64,000 nt of DNA from Octadecabacter arcticus 238 (GCF_000155735.2 NC_020908.1:4463501-4527500); one strand, 5' to 3'. Shown: positions 19,671-28,876, numbered from the stretch's first letter. Numbers and translations: made by a program. Notes: a model not told the origin generated them from the letters alone.

Positions 19671-20757
19671 GCGTTGTTGCAGGGATCGCCCCTGCGCTGA
19701 TATCGAGGCGCTTTGTTCCTTTCAGGATGCTGTAAATGCCGCACAAGTTCAACGCCGCTCGTCGTGACAAGATCACGAAGCAAAAGCAACGGGTGACCAA
19801 CTGGTCCGAACACAACGAAGGCCTGCGACAACGCGGTGATCTGACTGTCTGGATCAGCAAAGACGCGCTTGGCCTGTGGTCGGCACCGCCTCGTACAACC
19901 CGAGGTGGCCAGCGAAAGTATTCGGACCTAGCGGTTGAGATTTGTCTGACGCTGGGCGTGGTTTTCAAACAACCGCTGCGCCAGACCCAAGGCCTGATGC
20001 GCAGTATCGCGGGGTTGCTTGGGGTTGAGATCGCAGTGCCTGATTTCTCCACCTTATCGCGCAGGAGCAGTGGGCTAACACTGCGTGCGACGCAGAAGCC
20101 CGGAGGCGGTAAGCTAGTCCATTTGGTCGTGGACAGTACATCTTCGGCGAGGGTGACTGGCTCGAGGAAAAGCACAAAACAAAGCGCAAACGGCGCTCTT
20201 GGCGCAAGCTCCACCTCGGTCTTGATCTTGTCAGTGGCGAGATCGTCTGCTGTGATCTAACCAAGGATGACGTCGGCGATCCGACGGCGCTGCCAGGCCT
20301 GTTGGATCAAGTCGACGGTCCTGTTGATCTGTTCCTCGCAGATGGAGCTTACGACGGAGAACCAACATCTGAATTGCTTGCCACTCGGTTCGGATCGACG
20401 ATCGACGTCACGATCCCACCTCCCAAAAACGCAGTACTGAGCCCCAATGCAGCCAAATATCCGACGGAACGTGACTGTCATGTCGCCGAGATCACAGCCC
20501 GCGGGCGGATGGCCTGGCAAAAAGCAACTGGCTACAATCAACGCAGCCGGGGCGAAACCCTCATGGGCCGCTGGAAAACAGTTATTGGGCCGAAGCTAAA
20601 GGCGCGCAACTTCGAAAATCAGAAAACAGAAGCCAGGATTGGTGTTCGGGTTCTCAACCGGAGAACCGGCCTTGGCCGCCCAAGTTTTGAACGCACCGCC
20701 TGAATTCCGTCTCCGGTAGGGCGCGCTCCGAGTTGACCTTGATCTATGCAACACGGC
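19671..20757 (+). mobile_element. IS5-family element, inactivated copy
   Basis: The ends match those of the copy at 32853-33951: GGCGTTGTTGCA on the left, and on the right a terminal repeat complementary to GCCGTGTTGCATAGATC. Direct repeats at the insertion site are not seen. The right end lies inside an aldo/keto reductase gene while the left end lies just past the dehydrogenase stop. DNA between was therefore probably deleted. Confidence 0.8.
19736..20703 (+). pseudogene. IS5 transposase with a 10-bp frameshifting deletion
   Basis: The first part starts at ATG 19736 (MPHKFNAARRDKITKQKQ) and reads correctly to VVDST. Compared with the intact transposase at 32908-33885, ten bases (TGACCTAAAA or an equivalent shift) are missing near 20139, so the next residues are out of frame. 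The correct frame resumes and ends at 20703. The product would be truncated before the middle of the DDE domain. Confidence 0.85.
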
Positions 20758-21124
20758 CGCTGTCTGCCCGTTTTCGCCCCTGGGCGGCGGCCTTTTGACT
20801 GGAAAATACGCTGATGGGGCGGCTGGGCGGCTTAAAGATGACTGCACCTATGCCGCGCGCTATGGACAGCCATGGATGCACGAAACCGCCCGCGGACTGA
20901 GCGCGCTGTCGGACCGTTGCGCCATCCCGGCTATTACGCTCGCGGTGGCATGGGTGGCACGTCATTCGGCAGTCACATCGACATTGATCTCTGCACGCAA
21001 TGCATCGCAATTGAAGCCATCGCTGGATGCATTGAACCTAGAATTGTCGAACGAGATTTTTGCGGAAATAACGGCCCTCAGCCCTACTCCAGCGCCTGCA
21101 ACGGACCGCTCTGAGGAAGCCTAG
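20756..21124 (+). pseudogene. Aldo/keto reductase, C-terminal remnant
   Basis: From the IS5 end the frame reads VCPFSPLGGGLLTGKY, then DRCAIPAITLAVAWVARHSA and SARNASQLKPSLDALNLELS to a stop at 21122-21124. This is the final strand-helix part and cofactor-binding end of an aldo/keto reductase. The N-terminal two thirds with the catalytic tyrosine are absent, removed at the IS5 boundary. Confidence 0.8.
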
Positions 21125-21223
21125 CCAAGGTTTAGGCCACATCGTCGCAGTGAACTTTTGGGCCACTGCGATGTCTGGTGCCCCTGGGGCTTCGAGTAGC
21201 ACATGAGGTGAGCAAGAAATACC

Positions 21224-21476
21224 TTAGTTGAGGTATTGCAAGCGCAGATCTTCGGTGTTTTCGAGGGATAAACCGATCCTATTCATGCCGCGCGTCATCA
21301 TCGCCAGCTTTGCGCCTTCTTCGAGTTCTTCCATCGCGTAGACGGTCGCCTCAAGCTCTTTGCCCGCAACAACTGGCCCGTGATTAGCCAGCAACACAGC
21401 AGACCTTTTACCCGCAAGTCCCCGTACCGCTGCCCCCATTTTGGGATCACCGGGTAGGAAGAACGGCAGCAATTTC
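21224..21476 (-). pseudogene. Class II aldolase/decarboxylase (OtnC-like) C-terminal remnant
   Basis: The minus-strand frame reads FFLPGDPKMGAAVRGLAGKR, then VLLANHGPVVAGKELEATVY and EELEEGAKLAMM to a TAA at 21224. NHGPVVAG with its zinc-binding histidine is typical of the FucA/AraD/OtnC family. In tetronate pathways OtnC decarboxylates 3-oxo-tetronate-4-phosphate to DHAP. The 5' part is cut exactly at the IS6 end at 21477. Confidence 0.75.
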
Positions 21477-22303
21477 GGTTCTGTCGCAAATTTTATTGAA
21501 GTTTGAGTGCGGGGATCGGCTGGACACAATTACGCTGCGAGCGCCGCAAATTGCTGAAACGCGGTAAGGCCGTTGGCATGGAGCTGCCCCTTTCGGATCA
21601 TGTGCGCGGTCTCGATCCCAGCCAGTGTCGCCTCGGTAGAATGGAAGGCCTTGAAGCCAAGCATCGGCCCCGTAATCCGTTTTACGAAGCGATGATCCTG
21701 TTCGATGATGTTGTTGAGGTATTTGACCTGCAGGATCTTGATTGTGTTGCCGGAGCCCGTGAACTTCAGGATCACATTGACGCTTTGCAGGCCCGCCAGA
21801 TTAGCGCCGCTTTTGTCGATGACGACACGGTCAGGCACGCCGTTCGTGCCAATTGCGCGCTTGAAAAATCGGCGAGCCGCAGCCTTATTCCGACGCTCGG
21901 ACAGCATGAAATCAAGGGTTTTCCCTGTGTTGTCGACCGCCCGGTAATAGTAGGTCCATTTGCCCTTAACCTTGATGTATGTTTCGTCCATGCGCCAAGA
22001 TACGGCGGTCGGCTTCTTGCGGGATTGAGCCTGTACCGCCATCAGCGGTGCAAACTTGACTACCCAACGGTTCAGCGTCCCATGATCAACATCAACGCCA
22101 CGCTCCTCCATGATCTCTTCAAGATCACGGTATGAGACCGGGTAGCGAAGATAAAAGAAGACCGCGAAAAGGATCACGTCCTTCGGGAAGTGCATACCCT
22201 TGAAATCGATCATGGCTCTACATCCCTTACCCGTTATGGTTGCCCACAAACTATTGCGCCATTACGCGTCACCGCGAAAGACAAAAAATTTTGCGACAGA
22301 ACC
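21477..22303 (-). mobile_element. Complete IS6-family insertion sequence
   Basis: The element is 827 bp with 14-bp inverted terminal repeats, GGTTCTGTCGCAAA at 21477 and its complement ending at 22303. No 8-bp target duplication is visible (GCAATTTC on the left, CTTTAGAC on the right). The copy therefore marks a deletion or cointegrate junction, which fits the truncated aldolase gene on its left. Confidence 0.88.
21530..22213 (-). CDS. IS6-family transposase
   Basis: This 227-residue DDE transposase has the short zinc-free N-terminus [20 protein letters not shown], then [20 protein letters not shown], and [20 protein letters not shown] with the first catalytic aspartate. VVIDKSGANLAG carries the second, and NIIEQDHRFVKR carries the glutamate. 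ATG 22213 is preferred over an in-frame start at 22249 because it starts at the conserved MIDFKG. It appears intact. Confidence 0.9.
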   Translation of the reverse strand: MIDFKGMHFPKDVILFAVFFYLRYPVSYRDLEEIMEERGVDVDHGTLNRWVVKFAPLMAVQAQSRKKPTAVSWRMDETYIKVKGKWTYYYRAVDNTGKTLDFMLSERRNKAAARRFFKRAIGTNGVPDRVVIDKSGANLAGLQSVNVILKFTGSGNTIKILQVKYLNNIIEQDHRFVKRITGPMLGFKAFHSTEATLAGIETAHMIRKGQLHANGLTAFQQFAALAA

Positions 22304-22305
22304 CT

Positions 22306-22743
22306 TTAGACTGCAATCTTTGCCATCATCAAAACAGCGTCGGCTGCCTCGGAACCCTTCTTAAAGAAATGATCACGGTAGAACCCGATGTGTTCCGCCG
22401 TTGGCTGGAAATGATGGGGCGTCAGGGACACGGAATAGGTCGGAATGCCAGTCTCTAGCTGCGCCTGCATCAGCCCGTTCACCACTGCTGCCGCGACGAA
22501 ATCATGGCGGTAAATGCCGCCATCTACCACCAGCGCAGCACAGACAATTGCGTCATAACGCATTGTTCTACCTAACTGTTTCGCAAGTAGGGGCATTTCA
22601 AACGCACCGTGGACATCGAATGTTTCGATCTTTGTACCCGACGCGATATCAGACATGCGATCCTGAAACCCCACTAAGGATTGATCCACGATATCGGCGT
22701 GCCAGTTTGCCTTGATATAAGCGATGTTTAGATTTTGCGTCAT
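22306..22743 (-). CDS. ribH: 6,7-dimethyl-8-ribityllumazine synthase (RibH2 type)
   Basis: This 145-residue lumazine synthase has substrate loops FDVHGAFEMPLLAKQL and ALVVDGGIYRHDFVAAAV, the latter with the catalytic histidine, and a C-terminal KKGSEAADAVLMM helix. It catalyses the penultimate step of riboflavin synthesis. Length and the short N-terminus resemble the decameric RibH2 class of rhizobia and Brucella. Its stop lies two bases from the IS6 end, so the gene escaped truncation. An FMN riboswitch stands about 80 bases upstream. Confidence 0.9.
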   Translation of the reverse strand: MTQNLNIAYIKANWHADIVDQSLVGFQDRMSDIASGTKIETFDVHGAFEMPLLAKQLGRTMRYDAIVCAALVVDGGIYRHDFVAAAVVNGLMQAQLETGIPTYSVSLTPHHFQPTAEHIGFYRDHFFKKGSEAADAVLMMAKIAV

Positions 22744-22821
22744 TGGGCCATTCCAAAGTTACCGTTCATGGTTTCCAAGGCGCAGCACGACCATTCGGGG
22801 CACATAAAGCGCCCGTTCTGA

Positions 22822-22950
22822 CCGTTCTCTTCCATCCGGACTTTAACCGTCGGTTCCGGAGTTTCACCGGCTCTGCTGACCCAATCCCGTTTGGAATTGG
22901 CGCTCGCGGACTATGACCGCCGGTAGGGAATTACACCCCGCCCTGAGAAC
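22822..22950 (-). promoter_or_regulatory. FMN riboswitch (RFN element)
   Basis: On the minus strand the conserved RFN boxes appear in order: GGGCGGGGTGTAATTCCC, ACCGGCGGT, a variable arm around CGCCAATTCC, AGCCGGTGAAACTCCGG, ACCGACGGTTAAAGTCCGG and the closing ATGGAAGAGAACG. These boxes define the FMN-sensing aptamer. It precedes ribH and should shut down its expression when FMN is abundant. The last 80 bases before the ATG would hold the expression platform. Confidence 0.95.
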
Positions 22951-23050
22951 AGTTTTTCTGTGCCCTAAAAGGTGCGCTAGGACAAGCCGTGAGGCGTCGA
23001 AAGATGCATTTTTCGCGTCAGTAGAGGACTATTCATCCATGGTTTTGCAG

Positions 23051-23320
23051 TCAAATCATAGTGTCGCAAATTTCTTGGGCTATCCGCTGTTCGTTCCGAC
23101 CCAAGGCGGCGCTGACCACGACTGCAATAAGGGACCGGCGCAATATCACGTCTTCAAGCCGTTTAACCCGTTCGGTGCGAGCGGTCCTGTCGATCTCAGC
23201 GATGGAGTATTCAGGTGCATCTGCCACCAAACGGTTCGCTGGAAAGCCTGCGATATGGGACGCGTCTATCCACGGACCAGCAGCGTTGTTCACCACTTTC
23301 GGCCGCACGCACCAAGTCAA
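23051..23320 (-). pseudogene. Third GlpD-like dehydrogenase, internally deleted remnant
   Basis: The minus-strand frame joins VRPKVVNNAAGPWIDAS, from the middle of a GlpD-type enzyme, to YSIAEIDRTARTERVKRLED and VILRRSLIAVVVSAALG from its C-terminal domain. The intervening 200 or so residues and the FAD-binding N-terminus are missing. It resembles both full GlpD-like proteins of the locus (IDWIVRNEQVVHLEDIMLRR at 17970-19643). Confidence 0.75.
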
Positions 23321-23411
23321 CTTGCGACATGAGGCGCCTCTTCCTATTTTGCGATTGTTAAGGAGACTCTAAGCTCAGCCAATTCTGCAACGGTTTCATC
23401 CATGAACAGGC

Positions 23412-23641
23412 ATTTTTGCGGCGAAGGCAGGGGCCACTTACGTTTCGCCATTCTTGAGACGCAGATTTTAACGGCATCCATCCTTTTTGCGAACCACGTC
23501 AAAGATGCGGTGATCTAGGGTGCAGATGTCGCGACGATCCCGCCAACTGTGATCAAGGGCCTAGCCAAACATGTCCTTACTGACAGCGGCTTGGATCAGT
23601 TTGCCAAAGATTGGGTCGCTACAGGTCAGTCGATTCTCTAA
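23412..23641 (+). pseudogene. Transaldolase/fructose-6-phosphate aldolase (TalC-like) remnant
   Basis: The plus strand reads IFAAKAGATYVSPFL, breaks, then reads QILTASILFANHVKDAVI, an in-frame TAG, and [20 protein letters not shown] to the natural end near GQSIL. This is the last third of a small transaldolase. It has an internal deletion after VSPFL, and a TAG where family members have a sense codon before GADVATIP. The active-site lysine strand is lost. Confidence 0.75.
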
Positions 23642-23666
23642 TAAAATAGATTGGTGTGGTCGGGGC

Positions 23667-24032
23667 TTACTCGAGAGGATGGGCAAGCGTCGACGCTTTT
23701 TCTTGAAAAGGGGCGTTGCTGCTACAGCCAAGCGTATCTAAAAGTAGAGCGGTGCCTTTTTCGTGGGCCAGTGCTTCATTCTCAACCCAGTTCGAAAAGG
23801 CCTTAACGCCTCGCCTGTTGAGGTAGCGAGAGGGCATGACCAGCCAATAGGCAGGAAAGGACACCGTGCCCAATTGCGGGGCAAGCGGTACTAAAGATCC
23901 TGCTGTCAGTTCATTTGTCGCCAGAGAGGTTGTCTCCAGCACCACTCCCAAACCATCCTGTGCAGCACGTAATGACGTGGACGATCGGTCAAAACGTAGG
24001 CCGGACTCGCCGTCTACATCTGGGATGCTTGG
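23667..24032 (-). pseudogene. LysR-type regulator, C-terminal remnant
   Basis: The minus-strand frame reads FDRSSTSLRAAQDGLGVVLE, then AGSLVPLAPQLGTVSFPAYW and GVKAFSNWVENEAL to a TAA at 23667. This is the last half of a LysR effector-binding domain. The DNA-binding domain and first effector subdomain are cut off by the IS30 element. What it regulated cannot be told. Confidence 0.75.
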
Positions 24033-25112
24033 ATTCAAACATCAAGTGCAACGGTTGATTTGAAGGCCGCGATTTCGTCGGCCATGGCTTCAGCGGGTGT
24101 TCTCCAACCGAGAGTTTTTCTCGGACGGTTGTTCATCAGGTTTGCAACGTCGTTCAGCCATGTTTGGCTTGCACCGTTCAGGTCAGTTCCTTTGGGCATG
24201 TACTGACGCAGCAGTCCGTTGGTGTTCTCGTTGCTGCCACGCTGCCAAGGCGCATGCGGATCGCAGAACCAGATATCGATCTTCAACCGTCTGGCGAGTT
24301 CGGGGTGGCAGGCCATTTCGGAGCCGCGGTCGTAGGTCATGCTCTTGCGCAAAGCAGCGGGTAGTCGTCTCATCTGGCGGGTGAAGCTGTCGAGCGCGGC
24401 CTCGGCCCCATTGCCGTCCATTTTGCAAAGAATGACAAAGCGTGTCTTGCGCTCGACCAAGGTCCCCACTGACGAGCGATTGAATGCGCCCTTGATGAGG
24501 TCGCCCTCCCAATGGCCTGGTACCAGTCGCGCTTCGATCTCTTCAGGGCGGTTGATAATGCGCAATGATTCCGGGACCATAGCACTGCCCGCCGCTGTCC
24601 TGCGCTTGAGCCCACGCTTAGGCTTCGCTTGACGCAACGCCTCGATCATCGCCGCCTTCAGCCCACCACGTGGCTGCGCGTAAATCGCGGCATAGATGGT
24701 CTCATGGCTCACATGGGCGGATGGATCATCAGGCTTCATGAGACGCAGTCTCTGCGCAATCTGCTCAGGCGACCAGTGCAGATGTACGAGCTTGCCATGA
24801 ACGAAACGATAAAGATCGCTCCCCTCCACAAGCTTGCGCTCGCGGCGGCAGCGCGCACGCCGGGCATCATAGGCCTGCCGCGCCGCTTGCGGGCAATAGC
24901 TGCCGTCTTCCTGCCGACCTCGCGCCAGCTCACGGCAGATCGTGCTCGCCGGGCGATGCAAAAGCTGGCCGATCAACCGCTGACTGCTGCCCCTATTATG
25001 CTCGGCTAATATCACGCCACGGTCCTCGCTGCTGAGGTGCTTGCTTCGTATGTCCATCACAACATCCTATGCCCAAAGGGCTCTGAGTGTTGCATTTGAA
25101 ACTTGAGCCTAA
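24033..25112 (-). mobile_element. IS30-family insertion sequence
   Basis: The element carries one transposase gene and ends in related imperfect inverted repeats. These are CAAACATCAAGTGCAACG near 24037 and, on the other strand, CAAGTTTCAAATGCAACA near 25108. It separates a LysR remnant from an integrase remnant that do not belong together, so a rearrangement accompanied or followed insertion. Confidence 0.8.
24035..25060 (-). CDS. IS30-family transposase
   Basis: This 341-residue protein has an N-terminal helix-turn-helix (RLIGQLLHRPASTICRELAR) and an IS30 DDE domain: GHWEGDLIKG with the first aspartate, SMTYDRGSEMACH with the second, and PWQRGSNENTNGLLRQY with the glutamate. The frame is complete. 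Tandem ATG codons lie at 25060 and 25057. Its stop codon lies within the element's terminal repeat. Confidence 0.92.
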   Translation of the reverse strand: MMDIRSKHLSSEDRGVILAEHNRGSSQRLIGQLLHRPASTICRELARGRQEDGSYCPQAARQAYDARRARCRRERKLVEGSDLYRFVHGKLVHLHWSPEQIAQRLRLMKPDDPSAHVSHETIYAAIYAQPRGGLKAAMIEALRQAKPKRGLKRRTAAGSAMVPESLRIINRPEEIEARLVPGHWEGDLIKGAFNRSSVGTLVERKTRFVILCKMDGNGAEAALDSFTRQMRRLPAALRKSMTYDRGSEMACHPELARRLKIDIWFCDPHAPWQRGSNENTNGLLRQYMPKGTDLNGASQTWLNDVANLMNNRPRKTLGWRTPAEAMADEIAAFKSTVALDV

Positions 25113-25766
25113 GGAGCGTGCCGTGGCATTCGAATAAACTTGCGCGTGGATATGCTTGCTACACCTCTCCCAGGCTTGAAAGTGTTTGCACGTGACGCCG
25201 TTCTTCGTGGCAGTCATATGATCGATCTGCACACGCTCGCCAACCACAATATCTTTGTAATCCCTATATTTCCATCCCTTGGCATGCCCCTTGGAAAAAT
25301 TACGCTTGCGCTTTTGGGGCGCAGATCTTGATCGTGTGATCAGGCCTTTTTTCCTTAGAAAGCTCAAAATGCGCCCCACGGTGCTATCGCTCATGGTTTG
25401 CTTTTTGTCGCGACGCAAGATGGCCCCTATTTTCTCCTTACCGTAGGTTTCATTGTCGCGGCGGGCCTCAAGCACCAATTGCTTTTCTGCCTCGCCCCAC
25501 TGTGACTTGTTGCAGCGTTTGGGAGCCTTTGAAGGCGGTATGATTGCCTGCGCCAAATCCTTCAAAATACGCTTGTGACGGTAATATGTCGCGCGCGAGA
25601 TGCCGACGAATTCAGCGCACTTTGATAGAGAAACGCCCTCTGTACGTAAGTCGTCCCATTGCCGAACCTGACATTCGTATTTGATACGGTACACGTCCAA
25701 ACATTCTTGTGTCCGCGCCCAAGCATAAAGTTTATAAGCGTTCTTGTGCAGTCCGATGATTTGCAT
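25113..25766 (-). pseudogene. Integrase-core (DDE) transposase fragment
   Basis: From ATG 25766 the frame reads a helix-turn-helix region (LSKCAEFVGISRATYYRHKR), a second one (YGKEKIGAILRRDKKQTMSD), and the start of an integrase catalytic core, VGERVQIDHMTATKNGV, with one aspartate. It is cut at NATARS by the IS30 element. The missing C-terminal half is not found beyond IS30. The family is IS481- or IS3-like; I cannot settle which. Confidence 0.7.
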
Positions 25767-25879
25767 ATTGGCCTCGTGAGCTGGTTTCTTTCAATTCTCA
25801 GTCTCCGAGGTCGCCTAAATCTTGGCAACAAAATTTTGTCTCACATCTATCTGAACTTATTCAAAACCTACTCATTTCC

Positions 25880-26830
25880 ATGGTTGCCGCTGCGGCGATG
25901 GTCGCACCTGCATTTGCGGACGAAATCGTCATCGGTACAAACGGCAAGCCTGGCAACCCACGTGTTTCCGGCGCTGAAATGTTCGGCGCGCTGCTTGAGC
26001 AAGCCTCGGGCGGTGAGCACACTGTCAACGTCGCGCATTCCGCGACTTTGGGTGATGACCGCCAGATGCTGCAATCTGTCCGCCTTGGAACGATGCAGAT
26101 CACAGTGAACTCTGATGGACCAGTATCCGAAATTGTTCCCGACCTGAGCGCGTTTGGCTTGCCATACCTCTTCACGAACCTGCCACAGGCGTGGGAAGTT
26201 CTGGACGGCCCAATCGGCGACGACATCGCGGCCCAACTTGAAGACAAGGGCTACGTCGTTCTTGCATGGTGGGACAATGGCCTGCGCCAAATCACCCACA
26301 CAAGTAAGGCGATCGAAACACCTAAAGACATCGTCGGCATGCGCATTCGCACACCACAGAGCCAAGTGACGATCGATGCATTCACTGCATTGGGTGCAAA
26401 CCCAGCGCCGCTTTCGTTCTCAGAGCTTCCAGCCGCGTTGCAGTCTGGTGTTTTTGAGGGTCAAGAAAACCCACTTGCAAACATCTACTCCTCACGTCTG
26501 CATGAACTGACACCCTACATTGCTCTGTCCAACCATAAATATGAAATGGCACCGATCCTCGCATCTAAGCGCTGGTGGGATACGCTGTCCGAAGACGATC
26601 AATCTATGATCCAGACGGCTATGGATGCGGCGACTTGGTATAACCGCGGCGTGTTTCTGATCAGCGACTTCGAGCTGACCCAGAAGTTGATTGAAGAAGG
26701 CGCGTTCATTAACGAAGTTGACGTCGAAGCCTTCAAGGCCGCGACTGCCGGCGTATACACCAGCTGGGAAGAGCAGCTTGGCGATATCGTTCCGCGCATT
26801 CAGGCAGCTGCAGCAGCTGCTGCACGATAA
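25880..26830 (+). pseudogene. dctP: TRAP transporter substrate-binding protein (DctP type), 5' end lost
   Basis: The mature protein is intact (DEIVIGTNGKPGNPRVSGAE; FGLPYLFTNLPQAWEVLDG; GMRIRTPQSQVTIDAFTALG), matching DctP/TeaA-type binding proteins. The visible start MVAAAAMVAPAFA is only the end of a signal peptide. It lacks the positive n-region, and no ribosome-binding site precedes it. The sequence upstream of about 25875 belongs to the neighbouring mobile DNA. Export, and probably translation, should fail unless an upstream frame supplies a start. Confidence 0.75.
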
Positions 26831-26842
26831 GGAAAACTGAGC

Positions 26843-27415
26843 ATGCGTGAAATATTAACCGCATCTCCCGCGACGGGGCCTTTTGGCCCCGTCATCGGCC
26901 ATTTGGACACAGCCGTTCGCATGGTTTGCGCCGCTACACTTTGGTTGACTTTTCTCGCAATGCTGATCCCGACATTTGCGAATGCTGTACTGCGCTATAC
27001 CACTGATGCCAGCCTGATCTGGTCGGTCGAGATTGTTCAACTGACTTTTCCTTGGTTCATTATGGCCGGTGCCGTTCTAGCAGCCCAGCACGGGCGCCAC
27101 ATTGGGGTCGAGTTCTTTTTGACACTGATACCCAAGCATTGGGCCCAGTTTGTATTGATACCTGTGCAGTTGCTTGTGTTGATGGCCTGCGCCGCCGTTG
27201 CCTATGTTTATCTTGGCTTTGGCAGATTTGAAGGTGGCATTGAGTTTGCCGCAGGCGACGTCATGTTCACGTCATTGGGCGTTGCTCAATCGTGGAGCTA
27301 CGTTGCGCTGTTGATCGGATATTTGCTGCTAGGCGTAACAGCTTTGACCACCATCTACCGTTTATTGATGGGTGATGTCAGCCCGCATCAAGATGAAATA
27401 AATTCGATCAGCTGA
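26843..27415 (+). CDS. dctQ: TRAP transporter small membrane subunit (DctQ type)
   Basis: This 190-residue protein has four predicted membrane helices (TLWLTFLAMLIPTFANAVLR; FPWFIMAGAVLAAQHGRHIG; FVLIPVQLLVLMACAAVAYV; SYVALLIGYLLLGVTALTTI). The AAQHGRHIGVEFF segment is typical of DctQ. It starts 12 bases after the binding-protein stop with AAGGAAA upstream. It works with the DctM channel subunit in sodium-driven uptake. Confidence 0.85.
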   Translation: MREILTASPATGPFGPVIGHLDTAVRMVCAATLWLTFLAMLIPTFANAVLRYTTDASLIWSVEIVQLTFPWFIMAGAVLAAQHGRHIGVEFFLTLIPKHWAQFVLIPVQLLVLMACAAVAYVYLGFGRFEGGIEFAAGDVMFTSLGVAQSWSYVALLIGYLLLGVTALTTIYRLLMGDVSPHQDEINSIS

Positions 27416-27436
27416 CCGCTGTGACGGAGGAAACAA

Positions 27437-28876
27437 ATGTCTAGCACTGCCGCACTTGTGTTTGTAGCACTACTCTTTTTGGCGACCCCCGTTGCGCATG
27501 CTTTGTTGCTTGCAAGCGGGATCGCGATGGTCTCGCTTGAAGCGATTTTCTTGTACGAAGGCATCCTGAACCTCTACAGACCCACTGCAAGTTTCCCGAT
27601 GCTCGCTATTCCGTTCTTCATTCTTGCAGGTGATCTGATGATGTCGGGCCGGTTCGGCGAATATCTCATGACATTCTCACGGACCCTAGTTGGTCACATG
27701 AAGGGCGGCCTCGCACAGGTAAGTGTTGTTGGTTCGTTATTCTTTGGTGGCGTATCGGGTTCTGCGGTTGCCGATGCATCTGCGATGGGCAACGCCCTGA
27801 TCCCTACCCAGAAAAAGCAGGGCTATCCGGAAGGGTTCTCAGCGGCGGTCAATGCATCCTCGTCGACAATTTCTGTCCTGATCCCGCCATCAATTCCGTT
27901 GATCCTGTACGGTCTTGTGACCGAAACTTCGATCCCCAAATTGTTTTTGGCAGGGATCGTTCCGGGCGTCATGTTGACGGTCATCATTTTTGTCGTTTGT
28001 TACGCAATTTCCAACATCCGCGACCTGCCACGGTCGCCTGTTGAAGAAAAAAACCGGCTCAGCCTCTCGACGCTCTTTGATCGGCGCGACGCGCTCATGA
28101 TCGTTGTCGCCACAGGCGCGCTTATCTGGTTGGCCACCACAGGAATTATCTCGATCTGGCTTGTGCTGCTTGCTGGCGTGGTGATCGCCGGACTCCATAC
28201 GACATTTGTGTCTCGACGGTTCGCATGGGGTAAATTGCCCGCTGATCTCGGCAAGGCCGTCCCTGCGTTGATTATGCCGATTATGATCGTGATCCTCGCC
28301 AAAGGTGGTGTGGTCACTCCTACTGAAATCAGCGTCTTTGCCGTGGTCTATGCCCTGTTTGTTGGCTCTGTGATCTACCGCGACCTGACCTCTGCCATTG
28401 TACTTCGCTGCATTTTGACAGCGGGTATGATGACCGGCGTCATCATGTTGGTGATTATGGGATCAAGCGTGCTGCAATGGATCCTGTCGTTTGAGCGGGT
28501 GCCAGAAAACTTAGCTGGCTTCATGCTTGAAACTCTCAAATCCCCATGGGCGATCATCCTTGCGATGAACGTGCTGATGATCATGATTGGTACGTTTCTT
28601 GATCTGCCCGCTGCCGTCCTTTTGCTTGCGCCGATCTTTTCTACGGTTGCCGCGAAAATCGGTATGGACCCGATCCAGCTGGGTGTGATGATGGTCGTGA
28701 ACCTTGCGATCGGTCTCTACACACCTCCGGTGGGAACGACGTTATTTGTCTCGGTGGCCATTGAACGGGTGCCGATGGGCGCGGTCGTCAAACACCTTTT
28801 GCCATTCTATGTTGCCGCTCTTGTTGTTCTCGCATTGGTGAGTTTCGTGCCCGGCATCACAACGGTGTTCTTGTGA
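27437..28876 (+). CDS. dctM: TRAP transporter large permease subunit (DctM type)
   Basis: This 479-residue, extremely hydrophobic protein has the DctM hallmarks FFGGVSGSAVADASAMG and PPSIPLILYGLVTETSI, and the second-repeat GTFLDLPAAVLLLAPIF and TPPVGTTLFVSVAIE. The ATG follows GGAGGAAA. It is longer than the usual 425-430 residues because of an extended loop around residues 185-215. With dctQ it forms the transport core. The ligand is presumably a tetrulose or other small polyol given the genes downstream. Confidence 0.88.
   Translation: MSSTAALVFVALLFLATPVAHALLLASGIAMVSLEAIFLYEGILNLYRPTASFPMLAIPFFILAGDLMMSGRFGEYLMTFSRTLVGHMKGGLAQVSVVGSLFFGGVSGSAVADASAMGNALIPTQKKQGYPEGFSAAVNASSSTISVLIPPSIPLILYGLVTETSIPKLFLAGIVPGVMLTVIIFVVCYAISNIRDLPRSPVEEKNRLSLSTLFDRRDALMIVVATGALIWLATTGIISIWLVLLAGVVIAGLHTTFVSRRFAWGKLPADLGKAVPALIMPIMIVILAKGGVVTPTEISVFAVVYALFVGSVIYRDLTSAIVLRCILTAGMMTGVIMLVIMGSSVLQWILSFERVPENLAGFMLETLKSPWAIILAMNVLMIMIGTFLDLPAAVLLLAPIFSTVAAKIGMDPIQLGVMMVVNLAIGLYTPPVGTTLFVSVAIERVPMGAVVKHLLPFYVAALVVLALVSFVPGITTVFL

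Noticed and set aside
19736..20703. Programmed frameshifting in the IS5 transposase
   Set aside because: The intact copy at 32908 is a single frame, and this copy simply lacks ten bases. There is no slippery sequence, so it is a deletion.
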